In this document: positions 1 to 5,791 of the stretch, in pieces
Layout: every line of letters begins with the position of its first letter
How positions within the stretch are numbered: the first letter of the stretch is position 1
Assembly: GCA_964353875.1 (NCBI GenBank)
Contig: CAYGXU010000150.1
Coordinates: 1 to 6,463 of the forward strand
DNA length: 6,463 nt
Origin: MGNI01 sp964353875
GTDB lineage: Bacteria; Chloroflexota; Anaerolineae; Anaerolineales; E44-bin32
Direction: 5' to 3'
Notes under the pieces: model-generated
Database searches by the model: none
The model's input: the letters and a program-made list of their open reading frames with translations, nothing else
Told to the model about the DNA's origin: nothing
Program-made: the position numbers and the translations under genes

Positions 1-56
1 GGAGAACTCGTTTCCGAATATTCAAGAATAACAATATTGTAAAGCCATGAGGAGAA

Positions 57-96
57 CCTCCTGCAAAGAAAATTCATGCGGGAGGCTATTTTTTTT
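57..96 (+). terminator. Rho-independent terminator of an upstream plus-strand transcript
   Basis: The 9-bp stem CCTCCTGCA (57-65) pairs with TGCGGGAGG (77-85) with one G-U wobble, around an 11-nt loop. A run of eight T follows at 89-96, so it works for plus-strand transcription. Stop codons occur in all three plus frames just upstream (TAA 29-31, TAA 40-42, TGA 48-50). A gene entering from the left could therefore end here, but the sequence does not show which frame is used. Confidence 0.8.
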
Positions 97-381
97 AGCT
101 TTCTTTCGATAGCGGATGAGGGAGGGGATGAGGAATCTTGATGCTCTCATTCGCAATACTGGTGACTGATCCCCAGGAGGTACTGCCTCGAAAAGGATAT
201 TATTAAATTTAACCCTCAAATCGAGATGTCACTCTTGACCATGCGGAACCGAATGATAAATCGTAGCGACGAATGATTAGCTATTGCACCAACTCAGGGA
301 TCCTATGCTGGTGTGCTCATCAGGATGGGATAACTGGGCAGGTTTTCCTCCATTTTACGGGTGAAAAGACATCCCAAGTCT
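97..381. other. Intergenic stretch with no supportable gene
   Basis: This 285-bp gap lies between the plus-strand terminator and the 3' end of the minus-strand DUF5667 gene, so the flanking genes converge. The short ORFs here either run through the terminator or extend antisense into the neighbouring gene, and none has a convincing start. Two short direct repeats are visible: GGATGAGG at 114-121 and 126-133, and CGAATGAT at 250-257 and 270-277. I see no clear minus-strand terminator for the DUF5667 gene. Confidence 0.5.
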
Positions 382-1569
382 CTATCCCGAGGGAGTGGCG
401 GAGGGTGTCTTGCTCGGCCAGGGTGATGCAGTCAGCGTGGGCGTGGCTGAGGAGTTATAATCCGGCGTTTGAGTGGGTCCCGGCGTGAAGGTCTCCTGGT
501 AGAAAGGTGTCGGGCTGGGCGTGGTTGAAGGGATTGATGTAGCGCCTCCTTCGGGTATGGCGGTGATGGTCGATGTCGCATGAGGGGTGTATGGTGGGTA
601 AATATCGCCCGTGGGTGTGGCGCTTTGGAAGGGATAATCCGGTGTGGGGCTACTCCAAGGCGTTGACGAGGCCGGATTGAAGGTACTTTCTGTCGGCGTA
701 GGTGACTGCCAGAGGACGGGTGTAGGAGTGAAATCATCATCTAGCAGCGACGGTGTGGCTGTGCTCTCCTGGGGGATTTCCGAGCGGACCGTTTCGACCA
801 GGGATTGGAGGGTAATAAACTCAACCTGAGCAGCCTGGAAAGTCTGGGATAATTGCTCAAAATTGGGGGACGAAGTTGCAGCAATGGTAGCTCCTAGCGC
901 ATCGAATAATGTCAGTTGGAGTGATAAGGCGCGCTCAATGTGGTCGAGGATCTGAATGAACTCTTGGGGTGATAACTGGTTCAGACGAAGGAATAATTCG
1001 TCACTCGTGGTAATGTAACTTAGCAGTGCAGTCTGAGAATCATCCATTCGGTCTTCCTGAGCCGCCCAATGGGCTTCGTGCAGGCGTTTTGTAGCAATCG
1101 TTGCCAGCACTTTCGCTTGCCCTACTTCCGAGAGCGTCAGGGTGAGTTGTGCATTTTCGAACGAACGTTTCACCTCATAGAGGGAATCATTGGGAAGCGT
1201 ATCTTGGGCAGCAAAAACGATGCCGCTTCCGGTAAGGGCGATGAGTAGGAGCAGGGTGACGACAAAGGGTAGCAGAAATCCGCCTGGAAAGGACTGCAGG
1301 CGCAATCCCATGATGTTGAGCCAGGGCAAGCCTTTTTTCTTCTCGTTGAGAATCCTGGTCCTCACTCGCAGCCAAGAACTTTGGGTGAAACGGGGAGCGG
1401 GATCGAGGCACACGGCATGCTCCTTCAACCAGGAAGCGGCTTCCAGGTGGGGTCGGATTTGTCTGGTTAACTCTGGCTGATGAGCCAGGGTCGATTTCAG
1501 CCCAGCATCGCCAGCAATGAGTTTTTCCAGGATGAGATCGAGAAATTTCTCAGCATTTTGCTCGTTCAT
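382..1569 (-). CDS. Membrane protein with DUF5667 domain and Ser/Thr/Pro-rich tail, candidate anti-sigma factor
   Basis: This 395-aa protein has four parts. Residues 1-60 are cytoplasmic and carry a helical pattern (LEKLIAGDAGLKSTL, then LTRQIRPHLEAASWL) common in regulators and kinases of Chloroflexota and Planctomycetes. Residues about 97-120 form one hydrophobic membrane segment. Residues about 122-235 form a DUF5667-type helical domain, with the typical LPNDSLYEVKRSFENAQL start and a KRLHEAHW motif. Residues about 268-395 are a Ser/Thr/Pro-rich, low-complexity and probably extracellular tail. The ATG lies inside the upstream ECF sigma gene (20-bp overlap), and GAAAGGG sits 4 nt before it, so translational coupling is likely. 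Pairing with an ECF gene suggests the N-terminus restrains the sigma factor, but no zinc anti-sigma HxxxCxxC motif is present. The domain call is fairly firm; the anti-sigma role is inferred. Confidence 0.8.
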   Translation of the reverse strand: MNEQNAEKFLDLILEKLIAGDAGLKSTLAHQPELTRQIRPHLEAASWLKEHAVCLDPAPRFTQSSWLRVRTRILNEKKKGLPWLNIMGLRLQSFPGGFLLPFVVTLLLLIALTGSGIVFAAQDTLPNDSLYEVKRSFENAQLTLTLSEVGQAKVLATIATKRLHEAHWAAQEDRMDDSQTALLSYITTSDELFLRLNQLSPQEFIQILDHIERALSLQLTLFDALGATIAATSSPNFEQLSQTFQAAQVEFITLQSLVETVRSEIPQESTATPSLLDDDFTPTPVLWQSPTPTESTFNPASSTPWSSPTPDYPFQSATPTGDIYPPYTPHATSTITAIPEGGATSIPSTTPSPTPFYQETFTPGPTQTPDYNSSATPTLTASPWPSKTPSATPSG

Positions 1570-2110
1570 AATGCCCTTTCAGTACCCGTCTAAGGGTTGC
1601 CAGTGCTCTGTATTGCATCACGCGGATGGCACCGGCACTACGCCCCATGACCTGGGCGGTTTCTTCGCAGGATAGTTCTCCGAAGAAGCGAAGCTCGAGC
1701 ACTCTTCGATGATGTTCAGGTAGTTTACTCAGCGCCTGGTGTAATTCCTGGCGTTCGAAATAGCCATCCAGAAACACTTTCGGCTCTGCCCGAGTTTCCA
1801 TCTCATCTCCATTCAACACCGCTTGCCGCTTGGATTTGCGATAAAAATGCACGACGGCGTTCTGGGCAAGTTTAAAGAGAAAGGCCGAGTAGAGATAACC
1901 CCGTTCTTCATAGTTGGGCAGGGAGCGCCAAGCCTTGAGAAAAATTTCCTCTGTGAGATCCTCAGCGTCCTTTTCCTCGCCCACCCGCGCGTAAACATAT
2001 CGAAAGATTGCAGCTGCGTATCGTTCATAGAGTTGGCCGAAGGCCTCCGCGTCACCCAATTTTGCTCGGCCTATCAGGTGCGCATCGATAGGAGCGGTCT
2101 TATTTGTCAT
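1550..2110 (-). CDS. ECF-type RNA polymerase sigma factor
   Basis: This 186-aa protein has the two-domain build of extracytoplasmic-function sigma factors. Region 2 spans about residues 20-92 (AFGQLYERYAAAIFRYVY, then DAEDLTEEIFLKAWRSL) and binds core polymerase and the -10 element. Region 4 spans about 122-175 (LSKLPEHHRRVLELRF, then the helix-turn-helix LSCEETAQVMGRSAGAIRV) and reads the -35 element. There is no extra C-terminal domain. The open frame reaches back to 2224, but those 38 residues do not look like sigma sequence, so the ATG at 2110 is preferred. The SD there is poor (only AAAG-like bases), so the start is not certain. The gene overlaps the following DUF5667 membrane protein by 20 bp, forming a two-gene unit. 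The promoters it recognises cannot be read from this window. Confidence 0.9.
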   Translation of the reverse strand: MTNKTAPIDAHLIGRAKLGDAEAFGQLYERYAAAIFRYVYARVGEEKDAEDLTEEIFLKAWRSLPNYEERGYLYSAFLFKLAQNAVVHFYRKSKRQAVLNGDEMETRAEPKVFLDGYFERQELHQALSKLPEHHRRVLELRFFGELSCEETAQVMGRSAGAIRVMQYRALATLRRVLKGHYERAKC

Positions 2111-2138
2111 AAGGTTTACTTTAATAACGCGCAAAGGC

Positions 2139-2166
2139 GGTGATTTGTTACACTCAAATTGACACC
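2139..2166. repeat. Imperfect inverted repeat upstream of the ECF sigma gene
   Basis: GGTG-A-TTTG at 2139-2147 is mirrored by CAAA-TTGA-CACC at 2155-2166 around a 7-nt centre. It lies 29-56 bp upstream of the ECF start codon, where an operator could sit. The arms are short and interrupted, so chance is possible. No convincing -35/-10 pair was found in the 238-bp gap between this gene and the NTP pyrophosphatase gene. Confidence 0.25.
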
Positions 2167-2348
2167 CGCGCCAGTGCCAGAATCGAATTGTCTGGGTATT
2201 CAACGCGCCCGGACAGTGCATCACTTAAATTTTTTCGCCTCAGAGCATGAGCAAAGGGGTCGGAGAAATTCAATCAACACACCTGAGGGGATTCTTTTTT
2301 CCCTCGATGGGGGAGAAGGGGAGTCGAATCCAACCAATGTTGGCGCAG

Positions 2349-2948
2349 TTACATGATTTCTAGTTTCTTTTTAAGTGTGGGTAGAATCGCTTTGACTGCA
2401 TGTGCTCGGTGACTTAATCGGTTTTTCTCTTTCATGGATAATTGCGCCATGGTCTTTTCAATCTCAAATAGCTTGAATAGCGGGTCATAACCGAAGCCAT
2501 GAGTGCCGCGCTCTTCGGGGATGATCTCCCCCTCGCACATCCCTTCCGCCAGTTCCACTTCTCCTGTTGGACTAGCGAGGGCGACAACACATCTAAAACA
2601 TGCCCGCCAGGGGCGAGGATGGGTTTGGAGCAACTCGAGCAAGTGCCTCCGCCGGTCAGCGTCCGAGCGCCCGGGCCCTGCCAGACGAGCGGAGCGGGGA
2701 CCAGGCGCCCCATCGAGGGCATCGACTTCCAGGCCGCTATCATCAGCCAGGGTCCATATCCCGCTGTTTTTTGCATAGGTGAGTGCCTTCAGTTGTGCAT
2801 TGGTTGCGTATCCCTCTGCGAGTTCTTCGATCGGGAGAGTCTCGCCAAGCCGATTGAGATCAACGAGAACGAGAGGGAGTTCTTCAAGGAGAGCGCGTAA
2901 CTCTCTTATTTTTCCAGGGTTACCACTGGCGAGCAACAGCTTGGTCAT
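2349..2948 (-). CDS. rdgB: Non-canonical purine NTP pyrophosphatase, RdgB/HAM1 family (XTP/dITP diphosphatase)
   Basis: The family hydrolyses ITP, dITP and XTP to the monophosphate plus pyrophosphate, keeping deaminated purines out of DNA and RNA; it acts in the cytoplasm. The 199-aa protein matches the usual length (about 200). All landmark motifs are present: SGNPGKIREL (8-17) at the nucleotide-binding N-terminus, LADDSGLEVDALDGAPGPRS (68-87) with the putative catalytic Asp70, GFGYDPLF (151-158), and LSHRAHA (178-184). The frame is open to 2987, but ATG 2948 has a GGAGG 7 nt upstream and begins directly at the conserved MTKLLLASGN, so it is the start. It reads away from the DUF177 gene across a shared control region. 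Co-transcription with the downstream ECF pair cannot be excluded, because the gap shows no clear terminator. Confidence 0.96.
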   Translation of the reverse strand: MTKLLLASGNPGKIRELRALLEELPLVLVDLNRLGETLPIEELAEGYATNAQLKALTYAKNSGIWTLADDSGLEVDALDGAPGPRSARLAGPGRSDADRRRHLLELLQTHPRPWRACFRCVVALASPTGEVELAEGMCEGEIIPEERGTHGFGYDPLFKLFEIEKTMAQLSMKEKNRLSHRAHAVKAILPTLKKKLEIM

Positions 2949-2955
2949 AGAAGAG

Positions 2956-2960
2956 CCTCC
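2956..2960 (-). promoter_or_regulatory. Ribosome binding site of the NTP pyrophosphatase
   Basis: GGAGG on the minus strand, 7 nt before ATG 2948. It decides this start over the in-frame ATG 39 bp upstream at 2987. Confidence 0.85.
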
Positions 2961-3036
2961 GACGATGGCTATTCGCACAGTACTCAATGCCCATATATTG
3001 GCATAATTCTACTATTTATCCAAGATATTGGGGTTA

Positions 3037-3065
3037 ATTTTTCTATTTTTACATAATTATGTCAA
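3037..3065 (-). promoter_or_regulatory. Candidate sigma-70 promoter for the NTP pyrophosphatase
   Basis: A perfect minus-strand TTGACA (3065-3060) is followed after 17 bp by AAAAAT (3042-3037), which matches TATAAT at 4 of 6 positions. This would give a 5' leader of about 80 nt before ATG 2948. The -10 is weak and the region is AT-rich, so the exact start point is uncertain. Confidence 0.45.
3051..3062. repeat. 12-bp perfect palindrome in the divergent control region
   Basis: ACATAATTATGT is its own reverse complement. It overlaps the first bases of the minus-strand TTGACA. Its right part, TAATTATGT (3054-3062), recurs as a direct copy at 3095-3103 next to the plus-strand -10. This could be an operator, though AT-rich DNA gives such palindromes by chance. 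Confidence 0.4.
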
Positions 3066-3080
3066 CTCTATTTTGGGTGC

Positions 3081-3109
3081 TTGATTTCCGATTCTAATTA
3101 TGTTATAAT
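3081..3109 (+). promoter_or_regulatory. Strong sigma-70 promoter for the DUF177-sigma operon
   Basis: TTGATT (3081-3086) and TATAAT (3104-3109) are separated by exactly 17 bp. A TG at 3101-3102 gives an extended -10. Transcription should begin near 3115-3117, leaving a leader of about 33 nt before the GTG start at 3149. This is the best promoter match in the window. Confidence 0.85.
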
Positions 3110-3148
3110 GCGAAAGCTTTTTTGGAAATTTCTTTGCTAGGTAGTGGT

Positions 3149-3667
3149 GTGAAACAAAAGAATCGTAGCCCGTTGCGGATTAACGTTGGTTTCCTGCTTT
3201 GTCAAAGTGTTGGTTTCAGCCGAGAATTTGAGTTTGAAGAGCCAACCGTCCAGGTCGCTGACGACCTGGACGTATTTGATTTTAAAGGGACCATTCTATT
3301 CACTCGGACAGCGCAGGGTTTGTATGCTCAAGGACGCTTGAATGCGAAAATCCCCCAAGAATGTGTGCGCTGTCTTTCCGAATTTACCCAGGAATTAGCC
3401 ATCGGTATCCGCGATCTCTTCATTTACCCACCTGAAAAAGGCGCAGATCCTTTACTCGTCATTCCTGAGACGGCGATCCTGGATCTGTCAGGGATAATCC
3501 GTGAATACTTGATTCTGGATATTCCCCTTCAGCCCCTGTGCCGCCTAGATTGTTTGGGGCTTTGTCCGGTATGTGGAAAGGTACAACGGGAGGGGAAATG
3601 TAAACACCCGGAAACAAGATTGGACCCTAGATTGGCTGTTCTTCAGTCGTTGTTGAAAGATTCGTGA
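3149..3667 (+). CDS. DUF177 (YceD-like) protein
   Basis: This 172-aa protein belongs to the DUF177/YceD family, which usually sits beside the L32 gene rpmF and has been linked to 23S rRNA accumulation; its biochemical role is not settled. It shows the N-terminal PLRINVGFLL stretch, a central ECVRCLSEF pair of cysteines (C72, C75), the LDLSGIIREYLILDIPLQP helix region, and a cysteine-rich end (C131, C135, C139, C142, C151) including CLGLCPVCG, which may bind metal. GTG 3149 is chosen because AGGT lies 6 nt upstream and the homologous N-terminus begins here. A TTG at 3122 is in frame but lies only about 6 nt from the expected transcription start. The gene is first in a likely operon with the downstream sigma factor, and rpmF is missing. 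Confidence 0.88.
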   Translation: MKQKNRSPLRINVGFLLCQSVGFSREFEFEEPTVQVADDLDVFDFKGTILFTRTAQGLYAQGRLNAKIPQECVRCLSEFTQELAIGIRDLFIYPPEKGADPLLVIPETAILDLSGIIREYLILDIPLQPLCRLDCLGLCPVCGKVQREGKCKHPETRLDPRLAVLQSLLKDS

Positions 3668-3731
3668 GTGTAGCGCGATCCATCCAGCATAATTGTTATC
3701 TGGTTATCAGTCGGAATGTGATGGCTTCGCC

Positions 3732-3736
3732 GGGAG
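3732..3736 (+). promoter_or_regulatory. Ribosome binding site of the primary-type sigma factor
   Basis: GGGAG lies 7 nt before ATG 3744 but only 1 nt before the in-frame ATG 3738, so it favours 3744. Confidence 0.7.
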
Positions 3737-3743
3737 TATGTGG

Positions 3744-4922
3744 ATGAGTGTCTCGAATAAGGATCGGTGGTTGAAACGTGAAGCTTTTGGCGCCTTGTTA
3801 GAGAAGGGCGAATTCCAAGGGTTTATTACCACGGACGATATCCTTGGTGCATTCCCTGAAGTCGAGGAGGCTGAAGAACGCCTTGAACGTTTGCTAAGCT
3901 TCTTTCGAGGTGCTGGCATTGAGGTCTATGAGGATCTCGATCAGATCCCAGTTCATCTCATTCAGGAGATTGAAATCGAAGATCAGGAGCCCTTCGATCT
4001 GAGTGCCATCTCGAGTGACGACACAGTGGGACTATATCTTAAGGAGATGGCTCGTGTTCCTTTGCTCTCATTGGAAGAAGAAGTAGATCTTGCCAAGCGC
4101 ATTGAGCGTGGGAAGAAGTGTGAGAACGAGTTACTTAAATCCAATGGGCGCTGTTCACCTGAACGTCAGGCAGAGATCGAAAACTATATCGAAGATGCAC
4201 ACATTGCTAGAGATCATCTCATCAAGGCCAATACACGCCTTGTCGTGAGCATCGCCAAGCGCTATATGGGAAGAGGTGTCCCGTTCTTGGATCTGATACA
4301 GGAAGGCAACCTGGGGTTGATGAAGGCCGTCGAAAAGTTTGATTACCATCGCGGCTACCGCTTCAGCACCTATGCCACCTGGTGGATCCGACAAACCATT
4401 ACTCGCGCCATCGCCGATCAAGGACGTACTATCCGTGTACCCGTTCATATGTCAGATCGAATACGTCGGCTCTACAAAGTAGCTCATCAACTTGAGCAGG
4501 ATCTGGGGCGCAAACCATCACCGGAAGAAATCGCCCATGTCCTGGAGGCGGATCCGCGCAAAGTACAATGGATGATGCGGGTTTCATGGCGGCCACTCTC
4601 CTTGGAAACCCCGGTTGGAGAGGATGAGGATTCAGAGCTAGGATCCTTTGTCGAGGATGAGGGGACCCCCACCCCCACCCAAAGCGCCTATCAGCATTTG
4701 CTCAGAGATAAAATAGAAGACGTGCTTGCCACGCTCAGTCCACGCGAAGCGCGCATCCTCCGTCTGCGCTTTGGGCTGCACAATGGTCGCTCCTACACCC
4801 TCGAGGAAGTGGGACAAAAATTCGGCCTGACGCGCGAACGAATCCGGCAAATCGAAGGTAAGGCCTTGCGACGCCTGCGACATCCTCGACGCGCCCGTCA
4901 ACTTCGGGATTATCTGACCTGA
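3744..4922 (+). CDS. rpoD: Primary-type RNA polymerase sigma-70 factor (RpoD/SigA)
   Basis: This 392-aa protein has the full group 1-type order. Region 1.1 is about 12-65 (ITTDDILGAFPEVEEAEERL). Region 1.2 is about 92-124 (DTVGLYLKEMARVPLLSLEE). Regions 2.1-2.4 are about 155-237, with LIKANTRLVVSIAKRYMGRG, FLDLIQEGNLGLMKAVEKFD and the -10-reading helix STYATWWIRQTITRAIADQ. Region 3 is about 238-312. Region 4 is about 322-392, with helix-turn-helix LEEVGQKFGLTRERIRQIEG. The presence of region 1.1 supports a housekeeping role, but several paralogues can exist in Chloroflexota genomes, so another primary sigma may be encoded elsewhere. ATG 3744 fits the SD best; ATG 3738 and TTG 3693 are also in frame. 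The gene follows DUF177 after 76 bp without a visible terminator or promoter, and a strong terminator follows its stop. Confidence 0.95.
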   Translation: MSVSNKDRWLKREAFGALLEKGEFQGFITTDDILGAFPEVEEAEERLERLLSFFRGAGIEVYEDLDQIPVHLIQEIEIEDQEPFDLSAISSDDTVGLYLKEMARVPLLSLEEEVDLAKRIERGKKCENELLKSNGRCSPERQAEIENYIEDAHIARDHLIKANTRLVVSIAKRYMGRGVPFLDLIQEGNLGLMKAVEKFDYHRGYRFSTYATWWIRQTITRAIADQGRTIRVPVHMSDRIRRLYKVAHQLEQDLGRKPSPEEIAHVLEADPRKVQWMMRVSWRPLSLETPVGEDEDSELGSFVEDEGTPTPTQSAYQHLLRDKIEDVLATLSPREARILRLRFGLHNGRSYTLEEVGQKFGLTRERIRQIEGKALRRLRHPRRARQLRDYLT

Positions 4923-4959
4923 GGCTATAAAATTAGAGCAACAATTTGGATACTGATGT

Positions 4960-4998
4960 CCTGCTCCCGGTTTATTAACCGGCGAGCAGGTCTTTTTT
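4960..4998 (+). terminator. Rho-independent terminator after the sigma factor
   Basis: The stem CCTGCTC-CCGGTT (4960-4972) pairs with AACCGG-C-GAGCAGG (4977-4990). This gives 13 base pairs with one bulged C and a TATT loop. T-C-TTTTTT follows at 4991-4998. It is a very strong terminator and ends the DUF177-sigma transcript 38 nt after the stop codon. Confidence 0.95.
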
Positions 4999-5067
4999 AC
5001 GGTTATTGACCGGAGCGATTAATTGGAAAAGCGAGTTTTAATTTGATTAGATCAAAGGGGAACACAC

Positions 5068-5115
5068 ATGTCAACAAGCACAGCAGCCAGAGGACTGTTC
5101 CTCTCTTTGAGATGA
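5068..5115 (+). CDS. Doubtful 15-codon ORF (possible leader peptide)
   Basis: An ATG with AAAGGGGA ending 6-7 nt upstream opens a 15-residue frame, MSTSTAARGLFLSLR, closed by TGA. A perfect hairpin AGAGGA-CTGT-TCCTCT (5089-5104) lies inside it. The SD is good, but no convincing plus-strand promoter is seen after the terminator at 4998 and no downstream plus-strand gene exists in the window for it to regulate. It may be chance or the remnant of a gene. Confidence 0.15.
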   Translation: MSTSTAARGLFLSLR

Positions 5116-5165
5116 GCGGAAGATGGTAAACAACACAGGGATAGTCATACTTTTAGAAGGCACCT

Positions 5166-5215
5166 CATTCATGATGATCCCATAAACCAGGTGGTCGATT
5201 CGGATTTCATGAATG
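5166..5215. repeat. Long inverted repeat at the 3' end of the small membrane protein gene
   Basis: CATTCATGA (5166-5174) is exactly mirrored by TCATGAATG (5207-5215). An inner ATCC (5177-5180) pairs with GGAT (5202-5205), leaving a 21-nt loop. The right arm contains the stop codon of the 69-aa gene on the minus strand. No T-run follows on the minus strand, so this is not a classical terminator. It could be a 3'-end structure. Confidence 0.35.
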
Positions 5216-5416
5216 GTAGGTGTAACTCTTTAGTCGTGAGCGAATCTGCGTACGTATCCGCCATTGGAGGACAGCCTCCGGATCCAACTGTCGGGCTGTT
5301 ACTGCCTGCAGGCGTTCGGTCATCCTGGCCTGTTGACGGTTGACAATGTTCCGGAATGTGGCCAAAATAGCTCCAATAAAAAGAAGAGCGATTGCACCGA
5401 AGCTTAAGATATCCAT
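5207..5416 (-). CDS. Small one-pass membrane protein of unknown function
   Basis: This 69-aa protein has a hydrophobic N-terminal segment (about residues 4-20, ILSFGAIALLFIGAILA). A strongly basic tail follows (residues 22-69, with 11 Arg or Lys), which should stay in the cytoplasm by the positive-inside rule. The start is well supported: AAGGAGGG ends 7 nt before the ATG, the strongest SD in the window. I do not recognise a family. The tail might bind nucleic acid or a membrane partner, but nothing shows this directly. It stands alone, separated by 124 bp from the upstream PncC pair on the same strand, and no clear promoter of its own was identified. Confidence 0.7.
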   Translation of the reverse strand: MDILSFGAIALLFIGAILATFRNIVNRQQARMTERLQAVTARQLDPEAVLQWRIRTQIRSRLKSYTYHS

Positions 5417-5423
5417 GATGTTT

Positions 5424-5431
5424 CCCTCCTT
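5424..5431 (-). promoter_or_regulatory. Ribosome binding site of the small membrane protein
   Basis: AAGGAGGG on the minus strand, 7 nt before ATG 5416. It is the main evidence that this short ORF is a gene. Confidence 0.8.
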
Positions 5432-5449
5432 GATTCCAACCTTACACTT

Positions 5450-5490
5450 AAAACGAAATTAGGGCCGGAAATGTTTCAATCAGAGGCCCT
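5450..5490 (-). terminator. Possible weak terminator after the PncC unit
   Basis: On the minus strand, AGGGCC (5490-5485) pairs with GGCCCT (5466-5461) around an 18-nt loop, followed by AATTTCGTTTT down to 5450. The U-tract is broken and the loop is large, so termination would be partial. It lies between the 82-aa gene and the small membrane protein gene and could instead be part of the latter's leader. Confidence 0.35.
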
Positions 5491-5540
5491 CAAAAGAGGC
5501 GGGGGAGTATTTTCTAACAGCGTTGGGCAATCAGGAATAA

Positions 5541-5789
5541 TCAGGTGGCTGAGGAGCACCCGAGATCATGGGGAGATCGTTTTAAGCGCCAACGCATCTC
5601 TTCCTTCAGATAGGTTAGTTCAAAGGCCTGTTCTCCTTGGGTCATGACGAGAAAGCGATATTCCCCCTCCTGCTCCCATTGCCGCCCATGAGAAGTGATA
5701 GCGAAGTGATGACCACGCCACTCGAAGGCAATAGGACGAAAGGTGCCATCCAGATTGAAGCGTGCCTCAACCGATATGGGCTCATTCAT
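5541..5789 (-). CDS. Small conserved-looking protein coupled to pncC (DUF6504-like, tentative)
   Basis: This 82-aa soluble protein has alternating hydrophobic and charged residues suggesting a small beta-rich fold (EPISVEARFNLDGTFRPIAF, then EWRGHHFAI, YRFLVMT, FELTYLK, MRWRLKR). The pattern of a short protein with a WRG core and a final WRL strand resembles DUF6504, but this is from memory of the family and needs a profile search. It starts 2 nt after the pncC stop, with GAGGG 7 nt before ATG 5789, so the two are almost surely co-transcribed and translationally coupled. A longer frame back to 5882 exists but runs antiparallel in register through pncC and lacks an SD. No signal peptide or membrane segment is seen. 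Function is unknown. Confidence 0.75.
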   Translation of the reverse strand: MNEPISVEARFNLDGTFRPIAFEWRGHHFAITSHGRQWEQEGEYRFLVMTQGEQAFELTYLKEEMRWRLKRSPHDLGCSSAT

Positions 5790-5791
5790 GG

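Noticed and set aside
22..219. 65-aa minus-strand ORF
   Set aside because: It runs straight through the terminator hairpin and T-run at 57-96, has no family resemblance and no clear SD.
273..488. 71-aa plus-strand ORF
   Set aside because: Its 3' half is antisense to the low-complexity tail of the DUF5667 gene, its composition is unlike the real proteins, and it has no SD.
432..740. 102-aa minus-strand ORF in another frame of the DUF5667 tail
   Set aside because: It is kept open only by the biased composition of the Ser/Thr/Pro-coding stretch; the protein is rich in Pro, Arg and His with no domain.
2310..2334. String GGGGAGTCGAATCC resembling the T-arm and 3' end of a tRNA or tmRNA
   Set aside because: Neither strand allows a 5-bp T-stem around a 7-nt loop, and there is no matching acceptor, anticodon or D-arm nearby. 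It is at most a decayed fragment.
2499..2900. 133-aa plus-strand ORF opposite the NTP pyrophosphatase
   Set aside because: It lies wholly antisense to a gene with all family motifs and shows no recognisable domain.
3122..3148. Upstream TTG start for the DUF177 protein
   Set aside because: It would lie only about 6 nt from the predicted transcription start and has no SD; GTG 3149 fits the SD and the family N-terminus better.
4155..4448. 97-aa minus-strand ORF inside the sigma-70 gene
   Set aside because: It is antisense to the highly conserved region 2 of the sigma factor, so it is a shadow frame.
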